Positions 35,360 to 44,553 of a stretch of DNA of 64,000 bases are shown piece after piece. The notes below the pieces were generated by a model, which was not told the DNA's origin, searched no databases, and was given only the letters and a program-made list of their open reading frames with translations. Both the position numbers and the translations under genes were made by a program. How positions within the stretch are numbered: the stretch's first letter is position 1; the number at the start of each line of letters is the position of its first letter. The stretch comes from Chromobacterium vaccinii (GTDB lineage: Bacteria; Pseudomonadota; Gammaproteobacteria; Burkholderiales; Chromobacteriaceae), in assembly GCF_000971335.1 (NCBI RefSeq), contig NZ_JZJL01000005.1:80292-144291 (forward strand), given 5' to 3'.

Positions 35360-35595
35360 AACATTGTCGCCGATGCCAAGATTCCCGTCTCACATCGGGG
35401 AATTTGCCTGCAAGCTCTTGCGAGCGGCGGATGGGCGCGGGCGCTGCGCCTGGCTTGTACGCCGTTCGACTTCTGGACTCGATTGAGCCCGAAGCAGGAG
35501 CCGCCAAGTCCGCTTCTCGATGACTGCATGCGTCCGCGTGAGCAGCTTCAGGGGGCTTGATGGTCCCCGCTTTCGCGGCTGGAATGCACTGAAAT

Positions 35596-36720
35596 ATGCG
35601 GATATTGACGGTTGTTGCGATGGCGGCGGGCTTGGCCGGCTGCAGGGGGACGGAGCCAGCGCCGGAGGCGGACAAGCCGCCCGAAGTGGGGGTGGTGAAG
35701 CTGGAGACGAAAGACGTGGCGATACGGGCCGAATTGGCTGGCCGCACCGTCGCCTACCGCAGCGCCGAAGTCAGGCCGCAGGTGAACGGCATCGTGCTGA
35801 AACGGCATTTCACCGAGGGCAGCCTGGTCAAGGCCGGCGACCTGCTGTACCAGATCGATCCGGCCGGCTATCAGGCGGCTTTGCAGCAAGCGGAGGCGAC
35901 ATTGGCCTCCGCCCGCGCCGCGTTGGGCAGCCTGAAGGGACGCGCCGAACGCTATGCCGAATTGGCCAAGATAGACGGGGTCAGCCGCCAGGAGCGCGAG
36001 GAGGCGGACGCCGATTACCGCAAGGGCCTGGCGGCGGTAAAAGCCGGCGAGGCGGCGGTGGCGGCGGCCAGGGTGGACCTATCCCGCACCCGCGTGCTGG
36101 CGCCGATTTCCGGCCGCATCGGCCGCTCCGCCATCAGCGAGGGCGCGCTGGTCACGGCAGGCCAGAGCGCGGCGCTGGCCACCATCCAGCAGCTGGACCC
36201 GATGTATGTCGACATCGTCCAGTCCAGCCAGGATCTGCTGGCCTTCAAGCGCCGGCAGGCCGAAGGCGAGCTTGAGCCAGCCGGCGCCGCCGCCAGGCTC
36301 AAGCTGGAGGACGGCGCGCCATACCGGCATGCCGGCAAGCTGCGCTTCACCGAATTGAATGTGGACCGCGTCTCCGGCGCGGTGACCTTGCGCGCCGAAT
36401 TCCCCAATCCCGAAGGCCTGCTGCTGCCCGGAATGTATGTGCGCGCCGAGCTGGAGCAGGGCGTGCGCCGCCAGGCGGTATTGGCGCCGCAGCAAGGCGT
36501 GGCGCGCGATGACAAGGGCCGCGCCACCGCGCTGGTGCTGGGCGCCGGCGGCAAGGTGGAACAGCGGATATTGACGACCGAGGGCACCCACGGCGCTTAC
36601 TGGCTGGTGACGACGGGGCTGAAAGCCGACGACAGGCTGATCGTCGACGGCCTGCAGCGCGCCCGCCCGGGAGAGGCGGCGACGCCGGTGGCCTTGCCGG
36701 CCCAGGCCGGAAGGGGCTGA
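35596..36720 (+). CDS. RND efflux periplasmic adaptor (AcrA-like)
   Basis: This 374-residue membrane fusion lipoprotein has lipobox L-A-G-C (Cys16). It carries the lipoyl half-motif V-R-P-Q-V-N-G-I-V and its partner R-T-R-V-L-A-P-I-S-G-R-I-G-R-S around a coiled-coil hairpin (about 90-150). The beta-barrel has L-L-P-G-M-Y-V-R. It bridges the RND pump and the outer-membrane channel. The RND gene starts 3 bases after its stop. The SD is poor. No TetR or MarR regulator is adjacent; the nearest control site is the Fur box at 35341. Confidence 0.92.
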   Translation: MRILTVVAMAAGLAGCRGTEPAPEADKPPEVGVVKLETKDVAIRAELAGRTVAYRSAEVRPQVNGIVLKRHFTEGSLVKAGDLLYQIDPAGYQAALQQAEATLASARAALGSLKGRAERYAELAKIDGVSRQEREEADADYRKGLAAVKAGEAAVAAARVDLSRTRVLAPISGRIGRSAISEGALVTAGQSAALATIQQLDPMYVDIVQSSQDLLAFKRRQAEGELEPAGAAARLKLEDGAPYRHAGKLRFTELNVDRVSGAVTLRAEFPNPEGLLLPGMYVRAELEQGVRRQAVLAPQQGVARDDKGRATALVLGAGGKVEQRILTTEGTHGAYWLVTTGLKADDRLIVDGLQRARPGEAATPVALPAQAGRG

Positions 36721-36723
36721 GCG

Positions 36724-39700
36724 ATGCTGGCGCGTTTCTTCATAGACCGCCCGGTGTTCGCCTGGGTGCTGGCCATCGTCATCATGCTGGCCGGCCTGTT
36801 CGCCTTGCGCGCGCTGCCGGTGTCGCAATATCCGGACATCGCCCCGCCGACGGTGATGGTCAGCGCCAGCTACCCCGGCGCGTCCGCCCAGGTGGTGGAG
36901 ACCAGCGTGATCCAGGTGCTGGAGCAGGAGTTGAAGGGCCTGGACAATCTGATGTATTTCAGTTCCACCAGCTCCTCGTCCGGCCAGGCCGAGATCATGC
37001 TCACCTTCCGCCAGGGCGCCAACGCCGACACCGCTCAGGTGCAGGTGCAGAACAAGGTCAGCCAGATGCTGGCGCGGCTGCCGCAGCAGGTGCAGCAGAA
37101 CGGCTTGTCGGTGCAGAAGATGCAGGGCGACTTCCTGCTGATCGCTTCCTTTTACGATGTCAGCGGTCAGCGCGGCGATACCGATATCGCCGACTGGCTG
37201 GCCAGCAATGTGCAGGACCCGCTGAGCCGGGTGGACGGCGTCGGCTCGGTGCGGGCCTTCGGCGCGCCGTACGCGATGCGCGTGTGGCTGGACCCGCACA
37301 AGCTCAACAGCTACGGTCTGATCCCATCAGACGTCAGCGCCGCCATCTCCAAGCAGAACACCGAAGTGTCGGTCGGCGAGCTGGGCGCCTTGCCGTCGCC
37401 GCCGGGCCAGCAGCTGAACGCGATGGTCACCGCCTGGTCGCGGCTGTCCACGCCGGAGCAGTTCCGCGGCATCGTGCTCAAGGCGCTGCCGGACGGCGGC
37501 GCGGTGCGGCTGGGCGACGTGGCGCGGGTAGAGCTGGGGCAGGAGGATTACAGCAGCAGCTCGCGGCTGAACGGCCATCCGGCCTCTGGCCTGGCGGTGA
37601 TGCTGGCGCCGGGCGCCAACGCGTTGGCCACCGCTGAGGCGGTGAAGGCGCGCGTCGTCGAGCTGGAGCGCAACTTCCCGCCAGGCATCCGCGTCGCCTA
37701 TCCGGAGGACACCACCCACTTTGTCCGGCTGTCGATACGCGCGGTGATGGAGACGCTGCTGGAGGCGGTGGCGCTGGTGGTGCTGGTGATGTATGTGTTC
37801 CTGCGCAACTGGCGCGCGACGCTGATTCCGGCGCTGACGGTGCCGGTGGTGCTGCTGGGCACCTTCGGCGTGCTGGCGGCGGCCGGCTTCGGCATCAACA
37901 CGCTGACGCTGTTCGGCATGGTGCTGGCCATCGGCCTGCTGGTGGACGACGCCATCGTGGTGGTGGAAAACGTCGAGCGGGTGATGAGCGAGGAGGGGCT
38001 GGACGCGCGCGCGGCCACCGTCCGCTCGATGGGCGAGATCGGCGGCGCGCTGGTCGGCATCGGCCTGGTGCTGGGCGCGGTGTTCCTGCCGATGGCTTTC
38101 TTCGGCGGCTCGGTCGGCGTCATCTATCGCCAGTTCTCGATCACTATCGTCGCGGCGATGGCCTTGTCGGTGCTGACCGCGCTGACCTTGACGCCGGCCT
38201 TGTGCGCGACGCTGCTGCGGCCGCATGCGCCGTCCGAGCGCGGCCCGCTGGCGGCGTTCGAGCGCCGCTTCAATCATTTGCAGTCCGCCTACGCCGGCCG
38301 CTGGCTGCCGGCCTGGCTGCGTCGCCCTTTGCGCGGTGGTTTGGTCTACCTGGCGCTGGCGGCCGGCCTGGCGGCGGTGTATCCACGGCTGCCGACGGCC
38401 TTCATTCCGGATGAAGACCAGGGCACGGTGATGGCGCAGTTCACGCTGCCCGCCGGCGCCACCCATGAGCGCGCGGACAAGGTGGCGCGAGCGGTGGAAA
38501 AGCATTTTCTGGAGACCGAGAAGGCTAATGTCGAGTCGGTGTACATGCTGTCCGGCTTCAGCTTCGGCGGCTCCGGCCAGAATGCCGGCATGGCCTTCGT
38601 CGCGTTGAAGGACTGGTCGAAACGGCGCGGGGCGGAGAACAGCGCCCAGGCGATAGCCGACCGCGCCACCGCCGCGCTGGCCTCGCAGCGGGACGCCGAG
38701 GTGTTCGGCATGGTGCTGCCGCCTATCGGCGGGCTGGGCCAGACCAATGGTTTCGAATTCTGGCTGCAGGACGCGTCGGGCCAGGGCCGCGAGCATCTCG
38801 CCAAAGCGCGCGACCAGCTGCTGAAGACGGCCCAGGGCGACGATAGGCTGAGCGCGGTGCGCTCCGGCGCAGCCGACGACAAGCCGCAATTGCGGCTGGA
38901 TGTGGACCAGAGCAAGGCCGTGGCGCTGGGGCTGGACCCGGCCAATGTCGCCGACACGCTGGGCGCCGCCTGGGGCGGGCGCTATATCAATGATTTCATC
39001 GACCGCGGCCGGGTGAAGAAGGTGATGATGCAGGCCGACGCGCCGTATCGTTCCAAGCCCGAGGATCTGGGCCTGTGGTTCGTCCGCGGCGCTGACGGCA
39101 CGATGACGCCGTTTTCTGCCTTCGCCCGCGCGCGCTGGGAATATGGCCCGGCGCAGCTGAACCGCTACAACGGTTTGCCGGCGCTGCCCTTGTCGGGCTC
39201 GGCCGCCGCCGGCGTCAGTTCCGGCGAGGCGATGAAGGCGGTGGAGGCGATAGCCGGCAAGCTGCCGGGCACGCAGTACGAGTGGAGCGGCCTGTCTTAT
39301 CAGGATCGGCTGTCCAGCGGCCAGACGCCGCTGCTGTACGCGGTGTCGATATTGTTCGTCTTCCTGTGCCTGGCGGCGCTGTACGAAAGCTGGCTGGTGC
39401 CGTGCGCCGCCATGACGGCGATTCCGCTGGGCGTGCTGGGCGCGGTGCTGGCGGTGATGGCTCGCGGCCTGTCCAACGACATCTATTTCCAGGTGGGTTT
39501 GCTGACGACGATGGGCCTGTCGGCCAAGAACGCCATCCTGATCATCGAGTTCGCCGAGGCGGCGATCCGGCGCGGCGACGATGCGCTGAGCGCGGCGCTG
39601 GCCGCCGCCCGCCAGCGGCTGCGGCCTATCCTGATGACTTCGCTGGCCTTCGGCGTCGGCGTTGCGCCGCTGGTCTGGGCCGGCGGGCCGGGGGCCGGCA

Positions 39701-39852
39701 GCCAGAACGCGATAGGCGCGGCGGTGCTGGGCGGCGTGGTGTCGGCCACGCTGCTGACGCTGTTCTTCGTGCCGCTGGCGCATCTGCTGATACGCGGCCT
39801 GGCCGGCCGCGTCGCGCAGCGGCGTTTGAAACTGGCGGAGGCGCGCGGATGA
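36724..39852 (+). CDS. RND efflux pump (AcrB/HAE1-like)
   Basis: This 1042-residue inner-membrane pump has the full HAE1 length. It starts F-F-I-D-R-P-V-F-A-W-V, has the usual two sets of six membrane segments and large periplasmic loops, and keeps the proton-relay region G-L-L-V-D-D-A-I-V-V-V-E-N in TM4. The late block M-G-L-S-A-K-N-A-I-L-I-I-E-F matches the HAE1 family. It exports drugs or metabolites with proton exchange. It sits between the adaptor and outer-membrane genes, with a 4-base overlap to the latter. Confidence 0.95.
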   Translation: MLARFFIDRPVFAWVLAIVIMLAGLFALRALPVSQYPDIAPPTVMVSASYPGASAQVVETSVIQVLEQELKGLDNLMYFSSTSSSSGQAEIMLTFRQGANADTAQVQVQNKVSQMLARLPQQVQQNGLSVQKMQGDFLLIASFYDVSGQRGDTDIADWLASNVQDPLSRVDGVGSVRAFGAPYAMRVWLDPHKLNSYGLIPSDVSAAISKQNTEVSVGELGALPSPPGQQLNAMVTAWSRLSTPEQFRGIVLKALPDGGAVRLGDVARVELGQEDYSSSSRLNGHPASGLAVMLAPGANALATAEAVKARVVELERNFPPGIRVAYPEDTTHFVRLSIRAVMETLLEAVALVVLVMYVFLRNWRATLIPALTVPVVLLGTFGVLAAAGFGINTLTLFGMVLAIGLLVDDAIVVVENVERVMSEEGLDARAATVRSMGEIGGALVGIGLVLGAVFLPMAFFGGSVGVIYRQFSITIVAAMALSVLTALTLTPALCATLLRPHAPSERGPLAAFERRFNHLQSAYAGRWLPAWLRRPLRGGLVYLALAAGLAAVYPRLPTAFIPDEDQGTVMAQFTLPAGATHERADKVARAVEKHFLETEKANVESVYMLSGFSFGGSGQNAGMAFVALKDWSKRRGAENSAQAIADRATAALASQRDAEVFGMVLPPIGGLGQTNGFEFWLQDASGQGREHLAKARDQLLKTAQGDDRLSAVRSGAADDKPQLRLDVDQSKAVALGLDPANVADTLGAAWGGRYINDFIDRGRVKKVMMQADAPYRSKPEDLGLWFVRGADGTMTPFSAFARARWEYGPAQLNRYNGLPALPLSGSAAAGVSSGEAMKAVEAIAGKLPGTQYEWSGLSYQDRLSSGQTPLLYAVSILFVFLCLAALYESWLVPCAAMTAIPLGVLGAVLAVMARGLSNDIYFQVGLLTTMGLSAKNAILIIEFAEAAIRRGDDALSAALAAARQRLRPILMTSLAFGVGVAPLVWAGGPGAGSQNAIGAAVLGGVVSATLLTLFFVPLAHLLIRGLAGRVAQRRLKLAEARG

Positions 39853-41228
39853 AACCAATCCCCATTTTGCTGGTTTGCGTAGGCCTGGCCGCTTGCGCCG
39901 CGCCGCAGCCGGATTACCGGCGGCCCGCCGCGCCGGTGCCGGCGCATTGGCCGGCGGCGGACGCGGAAAGCGGACAGGCCGATGTGGCCTGGCGGCGCTT
40001 CTTCGTCGACGAGGGCCTGCGCGAAACCATCGCCCAGGCGCTGGCGAATAACCGCGATTTGCGCGCAGCGGTCGCCAATGTGCAGGCGGCGCGGGCGCAG
40101 TATCGGGTGCAGGACGCGGCGCGGCTGCCGACCGTGCAGCTGCAGGGCAACGCCAACCGCCAGCTCACTCGCGGCGGCGATCCGTCGCTGGCGGCTGACA
40201 GCCGCGGCGTCAGCGCAGGGTTAGGTGTCAGCGCGTTCGAGCTGGACCTGTTCGGCCGCGTGAAGAGCTTGAGCGACGCGCAGTGGCGACGCTATCTGGC
40301 CAGCGAAGCCGGCGCGCAGGCGGCGCGGGTCAGCCTGATCTCGGAAACCGCCAATGCTTATTTGACCTTGGCCGCCGACCGCAGCCAGTTGGCCGCGGCG
40401 CGGGCGACGCTGCAAAGCGCCGAGCGCTCGCTGGCGCTGACGCGCGAGCGGCTGCGCCTGGGCGCGGCTTCGGCGCTGGACGTCAGCGCGATGAATACCG
40501 TGGCGCAGCAGGCGCGGGCCGATGTCGCCCGTTACCAGGGGCTGGCGGAACGGGACAGGCTGGCGTTGCAATTGCTGGTCGGCGCGGAGCTTGGCGAGGC
40601 GAGGCTGCCGGCGGCGCTGGAGGACAAGCCTTACACGCTGGCGGCGCTGCCGGTGGACGCGCCGGCCGATGCCTTGCTGCGCCGGCCGGACGTCCGCCAG
40701 GCGGAAAACCTGCTGCGGGCCGCCCATGCGGATGTAGACGCCGCGCGGGCGGGGCTGTGGCCCAGGCTGGGACTCAGCGCCAGCTCAGGACTCAGCGGCG
40801 TGACGCTGGCCGGTCTGCTGAACGCGCCTGCGCGGGCCTTGAGCCTGGCGCTGGACGCCAGTTTGCCATTATTGGATGGCGGAGCGGCCAAGGCCGGCGC
40901 GGACCAGGCGGAGGCGCAGCGGCTGGCGGCGCTGGCCGCTTACGAGAAAGCCCTGCAGAGCGGGTTTCGCGAAGTGGCCGACGCCTTGAGCCAGCGCCAG
41001 GCGCTGGCGGAGGAGAGGCAGGCGCGGCAGGCGACGCTCGCCAGCGCGGAAGCGTCGCTGCGGCTGGCGGAAGCGCGCTATCGGCAAGGGCTGGACGGCT
41101 ATCTGAGCCTGCTGGAGGCTCAACGGACGGCGCAAGCGGCGCGCCAGCAGTGGATCAGCGCCAGCCTGGCCGAGGGGGAGAACATGGCGGCGTTGTATCG
41201 CGCGCTGGGCGGTGGTCTGGAGGGATAG
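39849..41228 (+). CDS. outer-membrane efflux lipoprotein (OprM/NodT-like)
   Basis: This 459-residue lipoprotein has lipobox L-A-A-C and D-Y-R-R-P shortly after it, as in OprM/NodT. Two TolC-type repeats are visible, each with long Ala-, Leu- and Gln-rich coiled coils; L-L-R-R-P-D-V-R-Q-A-E and Y-R-Q-G-L-D-G-Y-L-S-L-L are typical. The ATG overlaps the pump stop codon (ATGA), so the triad is complete and coupled. Confidence 0.93.
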   Translation: MKPIPILLVCVGLAACAAPQPDYRRPAAPVPAHWPAADAESGQADVAWRRFFVDEGLRETIAQALANNRDLRAAVANVQAARAQYRVQDAARLPTVQLQGNANRQLTRGGDPSLAADSRGVSAGLGVSAFELDLFGRVKSLSDAQWRRYLASEAGAQAARVSLISETANAYLTLAADRSQLAAARATLQSAERSLALTRERLRLGAASALDVSAMNTVAQQARADVARYQGLAERDRLALQLLVGAELGEARLPAALEDKPYTLAALPVDAPADALLRRPDVRQAENLLRAAHADVDAARAGLWPRLGLSASSGLSGVTLAGLLNAPARALSLALDASLPLLDGGAAKAGADQAEAQRLAALAAYEKALQSGFREVADALSQRQALAEERQARQATLASAEASLRLAEARYRQGLDGYLSLLEAQRTAQAARQQWISASLAEGENMAALYRALGGGLEG

Positions 41229-41249
41229 CGCGGGTGAGAGGCCGGGCCG

Positions 41250-41705
41250 TCAGTTCTGGATGTCCAGCCGCGGCAGTTGCTCGCCGGCCATCTGGTTTTC
41301 CGGGAAGTAGGGGAAGATCAGTTCTATCCTGACGCCGTCCGGATCGTCGATGAACAACTGGTGCTCGCCCAGCTCCGGCACCACGCGCTCGTGGAAGTTT
41401 TGCCCCAGCGACAGCAGCCGCATTTGCATGTCCATCAGATTTTGCCCGCGCAGCGCGATGTGGTCGACGCGGCCGGAGCCGGCCCTGGCTGCGCGGCCGC
41501 CCAGATATGCTTCCAGTTCGGCATTGTCCGCGCTTGCCGCCACCAAGTGCAGCACCGGCCTGCCGCCGGCGTACAACCATTTCCCGGCAAAGCGGAAACC
41601 CGGGCGCGGGCCGTCGCTCAGGCCCAGCACCCGCTGATAGAAGGCCGCGCTGGTTTCCAGGTTGGCGGCGCGTATCGTGAAATGGTCGATTCCCTGGATG
41701 TTCAT
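41250..41705 (-). CDS. VOC/glyoxalase family protein
   Basis: This 151-residue single VOC fold has two beta-alpha-beta halves. Metal-ligand positions are seen as D-H-F-T-I-R near the start, L-H-L-V in the middle, V-D-H-I-A-L and the final R-I-E-L-I-F-P. The family includes glyoxalases, extradiol dioxygenases and antibiotic-binding proteins; the reaction cannot be assigned. A GGAGG is 9 bases before the ATG. It lies 38 bases downstream of the nitroreductase gene and is probably co-transcribed with it. Confidence 0.85.
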   Translation of the reverse strand: MNIQGIDHFTIRAANLETSAAFYQRVLGLSDGPRPGFRFAGKWLYAGGRPVLHLVAASADNAELEAYLGGRAARAGSGRVDHIALRGQNLMDMQMRLLSLGQNFHERVVPELGEHQLFIDDPDGVRIELIFPYFPENQMAGEQLPRLDIQN

Positions 41706-41743
41706 CGCGATCCCTCCTGCGCCGCCGGGGCGGCGCGATAAAG

Positions 41744-42397
41744 TCACAGCCGGGTGATGACGGCGTCGGCCGGCAAGCGGGACTTTGGCAACTTGGCGTT
41801 GAAGTCTTTGTCCGAGCGGCGGCCCAGCGCGACGATCACCGAGGCGACCAGTCCCTTCTCCCGCAATCCCAATTCCTCGCTCAGCGCTCGCTGGTCGAAG
41901 CCTTCTATCGGGCAGGCGTCGATTTCTAGCGCCGATGCGCCCAGCAGAAGGGTGCCGACGGCCAGGTAAACCTGCTTTTCCAGCCAATGCGAGGCGTCGC
42001 GCAGTTCGAAGCGATGCATGTCGGCGAAGAGCGAGCGTGTCTTGAGCTGGCCTGCGCGGGCTTCGGCGCCGGCGAAGCGGCCGTCGCGCTCTTCCTGGTC
42101 CAGCAGCGTCTGCAGGTAGGCATCGTCCAGCGCGATGCGGGTGCAGAATACCACCACGTGGGAGGCGTTGAGCACCTTGGCCTGGTTGAAGGCATAGCCG
42201 TCGGCGGTGGCCTTGGCGACGCGGGCCTTGCCTTCTTCGCTGCCGGCGATGAAGAAATGCCAGGGCTGGGAGTTGGTGGACGAGGGGCTGTGGCGCAGCA
42301 GCGTTTCGATCTGCTCCAACTGATCCGGGCTCAGCGTGAAGTCGGGATCGAAGGCTTTGGTGGTGTAGCGGGTTTTGGCGTAGTGGGCGATGTTCAT
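41744..42397 (-). CDS. NfsB-type NAD(P)H nitroreductase
   Basis: This 217-residue flavoprotein of the NfsB/FRase I group begins Y-A-K-T-R-Y-T-T-K-A-F-D. It has the FMN-binding S-P-S-S-T-N-S-Q-P-W-H-F motif near residue 38. Further on are L-G-A-S-A-L-E-I-D-A-C-P-I-E-G-F-D and the A-L-G-R-R-S block. It reduces quinones and nitroaromatics using NAD(P)H and FMN in the cytoplasm. Length matches E. coli NfsB. It is first in a two-gene unit with the VOC protein. Upstream 42400-42577 is an AT-containing promoter stretch with no gene. Confidence 0.92.
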   Translation of the reverse strand: MNIAHYAKTRYTTKAFDPDFTLSPDQLEQIETLLRHSPSSTNSQPWHFFIAGSEEGKARVAKATADGYAFNQAKVLNASHVVVFCTRIALDDAYLQTLLDQEERDGRFAGAEARAGQLKTRSLFADMHRFELRDASHWLEKQVYLAVGTLLLGASALEIDACPIEGFDQRALSEELGLREKGLVASVIVALGRRSDKDFNAKLPKSRLPADAVITRL

Positions 42398-42577
42398 GGT
42401 GTTTGCCTTGGGTGTCTGTGATCGGTTGGCCTCCGTTTTCGGTTCGCGCGGGATAGGAGGCCCAGTTAATGCATGATCCTTTGCAAACTGCGAGAGAAAA
42501 ACTAGTTCTTACCAGAATCACTTACTTGGTTTTTTTGAAAATGGCCGAAAACGCGCCGGATCTTTCGGCTCACGGGC

Positions 42578-43360
42578 TCAAGCGGTCTGTCCGTCCAGCC
42601 ATGCCTGGTCGAGCTCCCGCATTCGCTTGAACCACTGTTTCTTCATGTATTCCAGGTAGGCGGGCGGAGCCTTGGCGAAATCATTTTCATCCTGGTAGCA
42701 GCCGGGCAGCGGCGGTTCGAACAGCGAGCCGCCTTCGCGGCGCAGCAAGTCGCGTTGGGCGCCGGCGCTGCAGTCTGCTGGGAGGCGCAGGCCTTCCACC
42801 TCTCCTGTTTTCTGATCTCGGTTGCGCACGCCGTAGCGGTCGGCGCCGCGCAGGCCGAACTTGCCCTTGCCGGCGTGCAGGATCAGCTTGTACTCGTTGG
42901 GGCTGACGTCGCTGGTGCAGGTCTGGCGATAAGCCAGCGCCACCGCGCGCGCGCCGTCCCGGCCCAGTATAGGGAAGCTTACTGCCGGTAGGTCGAATTC
43001 CGCGCTGGCATCGAACAGGCATTGATCCACGCCGTCATTCAGCGCCCACAGGCGTTTGGGGCGTCCCGCGTCCACGCGGTATTGCGCCGCGTACAGGCGC
43101 GACGATTCGGTTTCGTCGCTGGCTCGGTCCTCATGGGTTTCGCCCAGCACCAGCAGATTGTCGCCTGCGCTGTCCCGCCAGCTATAGGCCGCCACCAGCT
43201 TGCCCTTGACCTCCACGCCCTTGGGAATGGTAGCCGCCCGGCTGACCGGGCCTGGCTTCGCCGGGACCTCGGCGGCAGGTTGCGCGCCGCCTTGTCCATG
43301 GCAGCCGGCCAAGGCCAATAGCAGGGCGGCAAGAGGGGGGCGGGCGGGAAAACGGCGCAT
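42578..43360 (-). CDS. lipoprotein of unknown function
   Basis: With the ATG at 43360 this is a 260-residue protein whose signal ends in lipobox L-A-G-C (an in-frame start 42 bases earlier is less likely). The mature part has W-R-D-S-A-G-D-N-L-L-V-L-G-E-T followed by an E-S-S-R-L-Y-A-A-Q-Y segment. That pattern resembles the M949_RS01915 domain family of uncharacterised surface proteins. Four cysteines in the second half could form disulfides. It is on its own between a nitroreductase and a LuxR-type gene. I do not know the function. Confidence 0.7.
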   Translation of the reverse strand: MRRFPARPPLAALLLALAGCHGQGGAQPAAEVPAKPGPVSRAATIPKGVEVKGKLVAAYSWRDSAGDNLLVLGETHEDRASDETESSRLYAAQYRVDAGRPKRLWALNDGVDQCLFDASAEFDLPAVSFPILGRDGARAVALAYRQTCTSDVSPNEYKLILHAGKGKFGLRGADRYGVRNRDQKTGEVEGLRLPADCSAGAQRDLLRREGGSLFEPPLPGCYQDENDFAKAPPAYLEYMKKQWFKRMRELDQAWLDGQTA

Positions 43361-43597
43361 ATTCGAATCCGTAGGCAAACGAAAGGCCGGAATATTACGC
43401 AATCCGCGAAGACGGGAAAAGTCTGTTCTTTCAATGGATATGTCGGGAGCGAAAAACGGAGGCGGTTTATTTTATCGATATATATGTTCGTACATGGACG
43501 GTTGCCGAATGAGCGAATTTATTGATGGATTCTGGTTTGGGGTTTGGTGATATGATTCGTTTTTCTTAAAACCTCCTAAAGCGTAATTTGTAGCTAT

Positions 43598-43690
43598 ATG
43601 AACAGTTTTATTTCTGATTATATCGACTCGAATCTGCGCAGGCGGCAGAGGAAACGCCCCGCAGGCGGAAGACTGCCGGGTGGGCGATGA
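43598..43690 (+). CDS. possible 30-codon upstream ORF coupled to LuxR-type gene
   Basis: This ATG opens 30 codons whose stop overlaps the next gene's start as ATGA. The product is basic at its end (several Arg). There is no convincing ribosome site before it, so it may be a chance frame; the exact overlap is the only positive sign. Confidence 0.25.
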   Translation: MNSFISDYIDSNLRRRQRKRPAGGRLPGGR

Positions 43691-44553
43691 CGGGCATCAA
43701 TTTCCAAAGCGACAGGTTTTACGCGACCAACGCGTCATTCACCGCCACCGACGCGGTGATGGAATTCACCCGGCCGCTGCGCAGCCTGAAAATCGCTTAT
43801 TTCACTTTCGATCGGCATTACGCTGATGGCTCCCGCATCGCCCTGACCAATTCTCCGGACTGGATCCAGCATTATTGGCGGCAGGAAATGTTCCAGCTGG
43901 CGGTGTTCGAAAAGGATTCGGACAATTTCACCGACGGCTACGTGTTCTGGAACTGGCTGAACCGCGAGCCCATTTATTCGGCGGCGGCGCTGTTCGGCAT
44001 TGACAACGGCGTGACGCTGATCGAGCGCAGCGAGGGCTACTGCGACTTCTTCCACTTCGGCTCGGTTTACGACAACAGCGTCAACAATGACTATCTGGCC
44101 GGCAAGATGGCTTATCTGCATCAGTTCGTCTCGCTGTTCAAGTACAAGCTGCACGACGTGATCGAATCCGCCGGCCATGACCGGATCTACCTGCCGGAAT
44201 CGGCCAAAGGCAAGCTGATCCTGGACAGCGACATCAACCACGACATGCTGGTTTCCGACTTCTACAGCCTGATGGACCGCCGCGATGTGTCGCGCATCTA
44301 TCTGGGAGACTCGGACCATAACGCCTACCTGACCAAGAAGGAAGTGGCGCTGATGCGCGAACTGGTGGGCGGGGCGTCCTGTGCCGAAGCGGCCGTTTCG
44401 CTGGACATCACCAGCGACGCGGTCAACAAACACATCAAGAATATCAAGGAGCGGCTCAATTGCCGGTCGCTGTGCCAGCTGGGCTTTGTGATCGGCAAGC
44501 TGAGCGCGCGCAATATTTACCCCTTTTCCGTGGCGAGTGGTGCAAGCAAATGA
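43687..44553 (+). CDS. LuxR-type transcriptional regulator
   Basis: In this 288-residue protein the last ~65 residues form a LuxR/FixJ HTH: L-T-K-K-E-V-A-L-M-R-E-L-V-G-G, then D-I-T-S-D-A-V-N-K-H-I-K-N-I-K-E-R-L. The first ~200 residues form a PAS/autoinducer-like ligand domain rich in Trp, Tyr and Phe (W-I-Q-H-Y-W-R, F-W-N-W-L-N). The diagnostic acyl-homoserine-lactone pocket pattern (W, Y, D, P, W) is not clearly present. No luxI gene is in the window. It overlaps the aldolase gene by ATGA, so it likely controls its own operon. AT-rich DNA at 43430-43600 holds the promoter. Confidence 0.82.
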   Translation: MTGINFQSDRFYATNASFTATDAVMEFTRPLRSLKIAYFTFDRHYADGSRIALTNSPDWIQHYWRQEMFQLAVFEKDSDNFTDGYVFWNWLNREPIYSAAALFGIDNGVTLIERSEGYCDFFHFGSVYDNSVNNDYLAGKMAYLHQFVSLFKYKLHDVIESAGHDRIYLPESAKGKLILDSDINHDMLVSDFYSLMDRRDVSRIYLGDSDHNAYLTKKEVALMRELVGGASCAEAAVSLDITSDAVNKHIKNIKERLNCRSLCQLGFVIGKLSARNIYPFSVASGASK

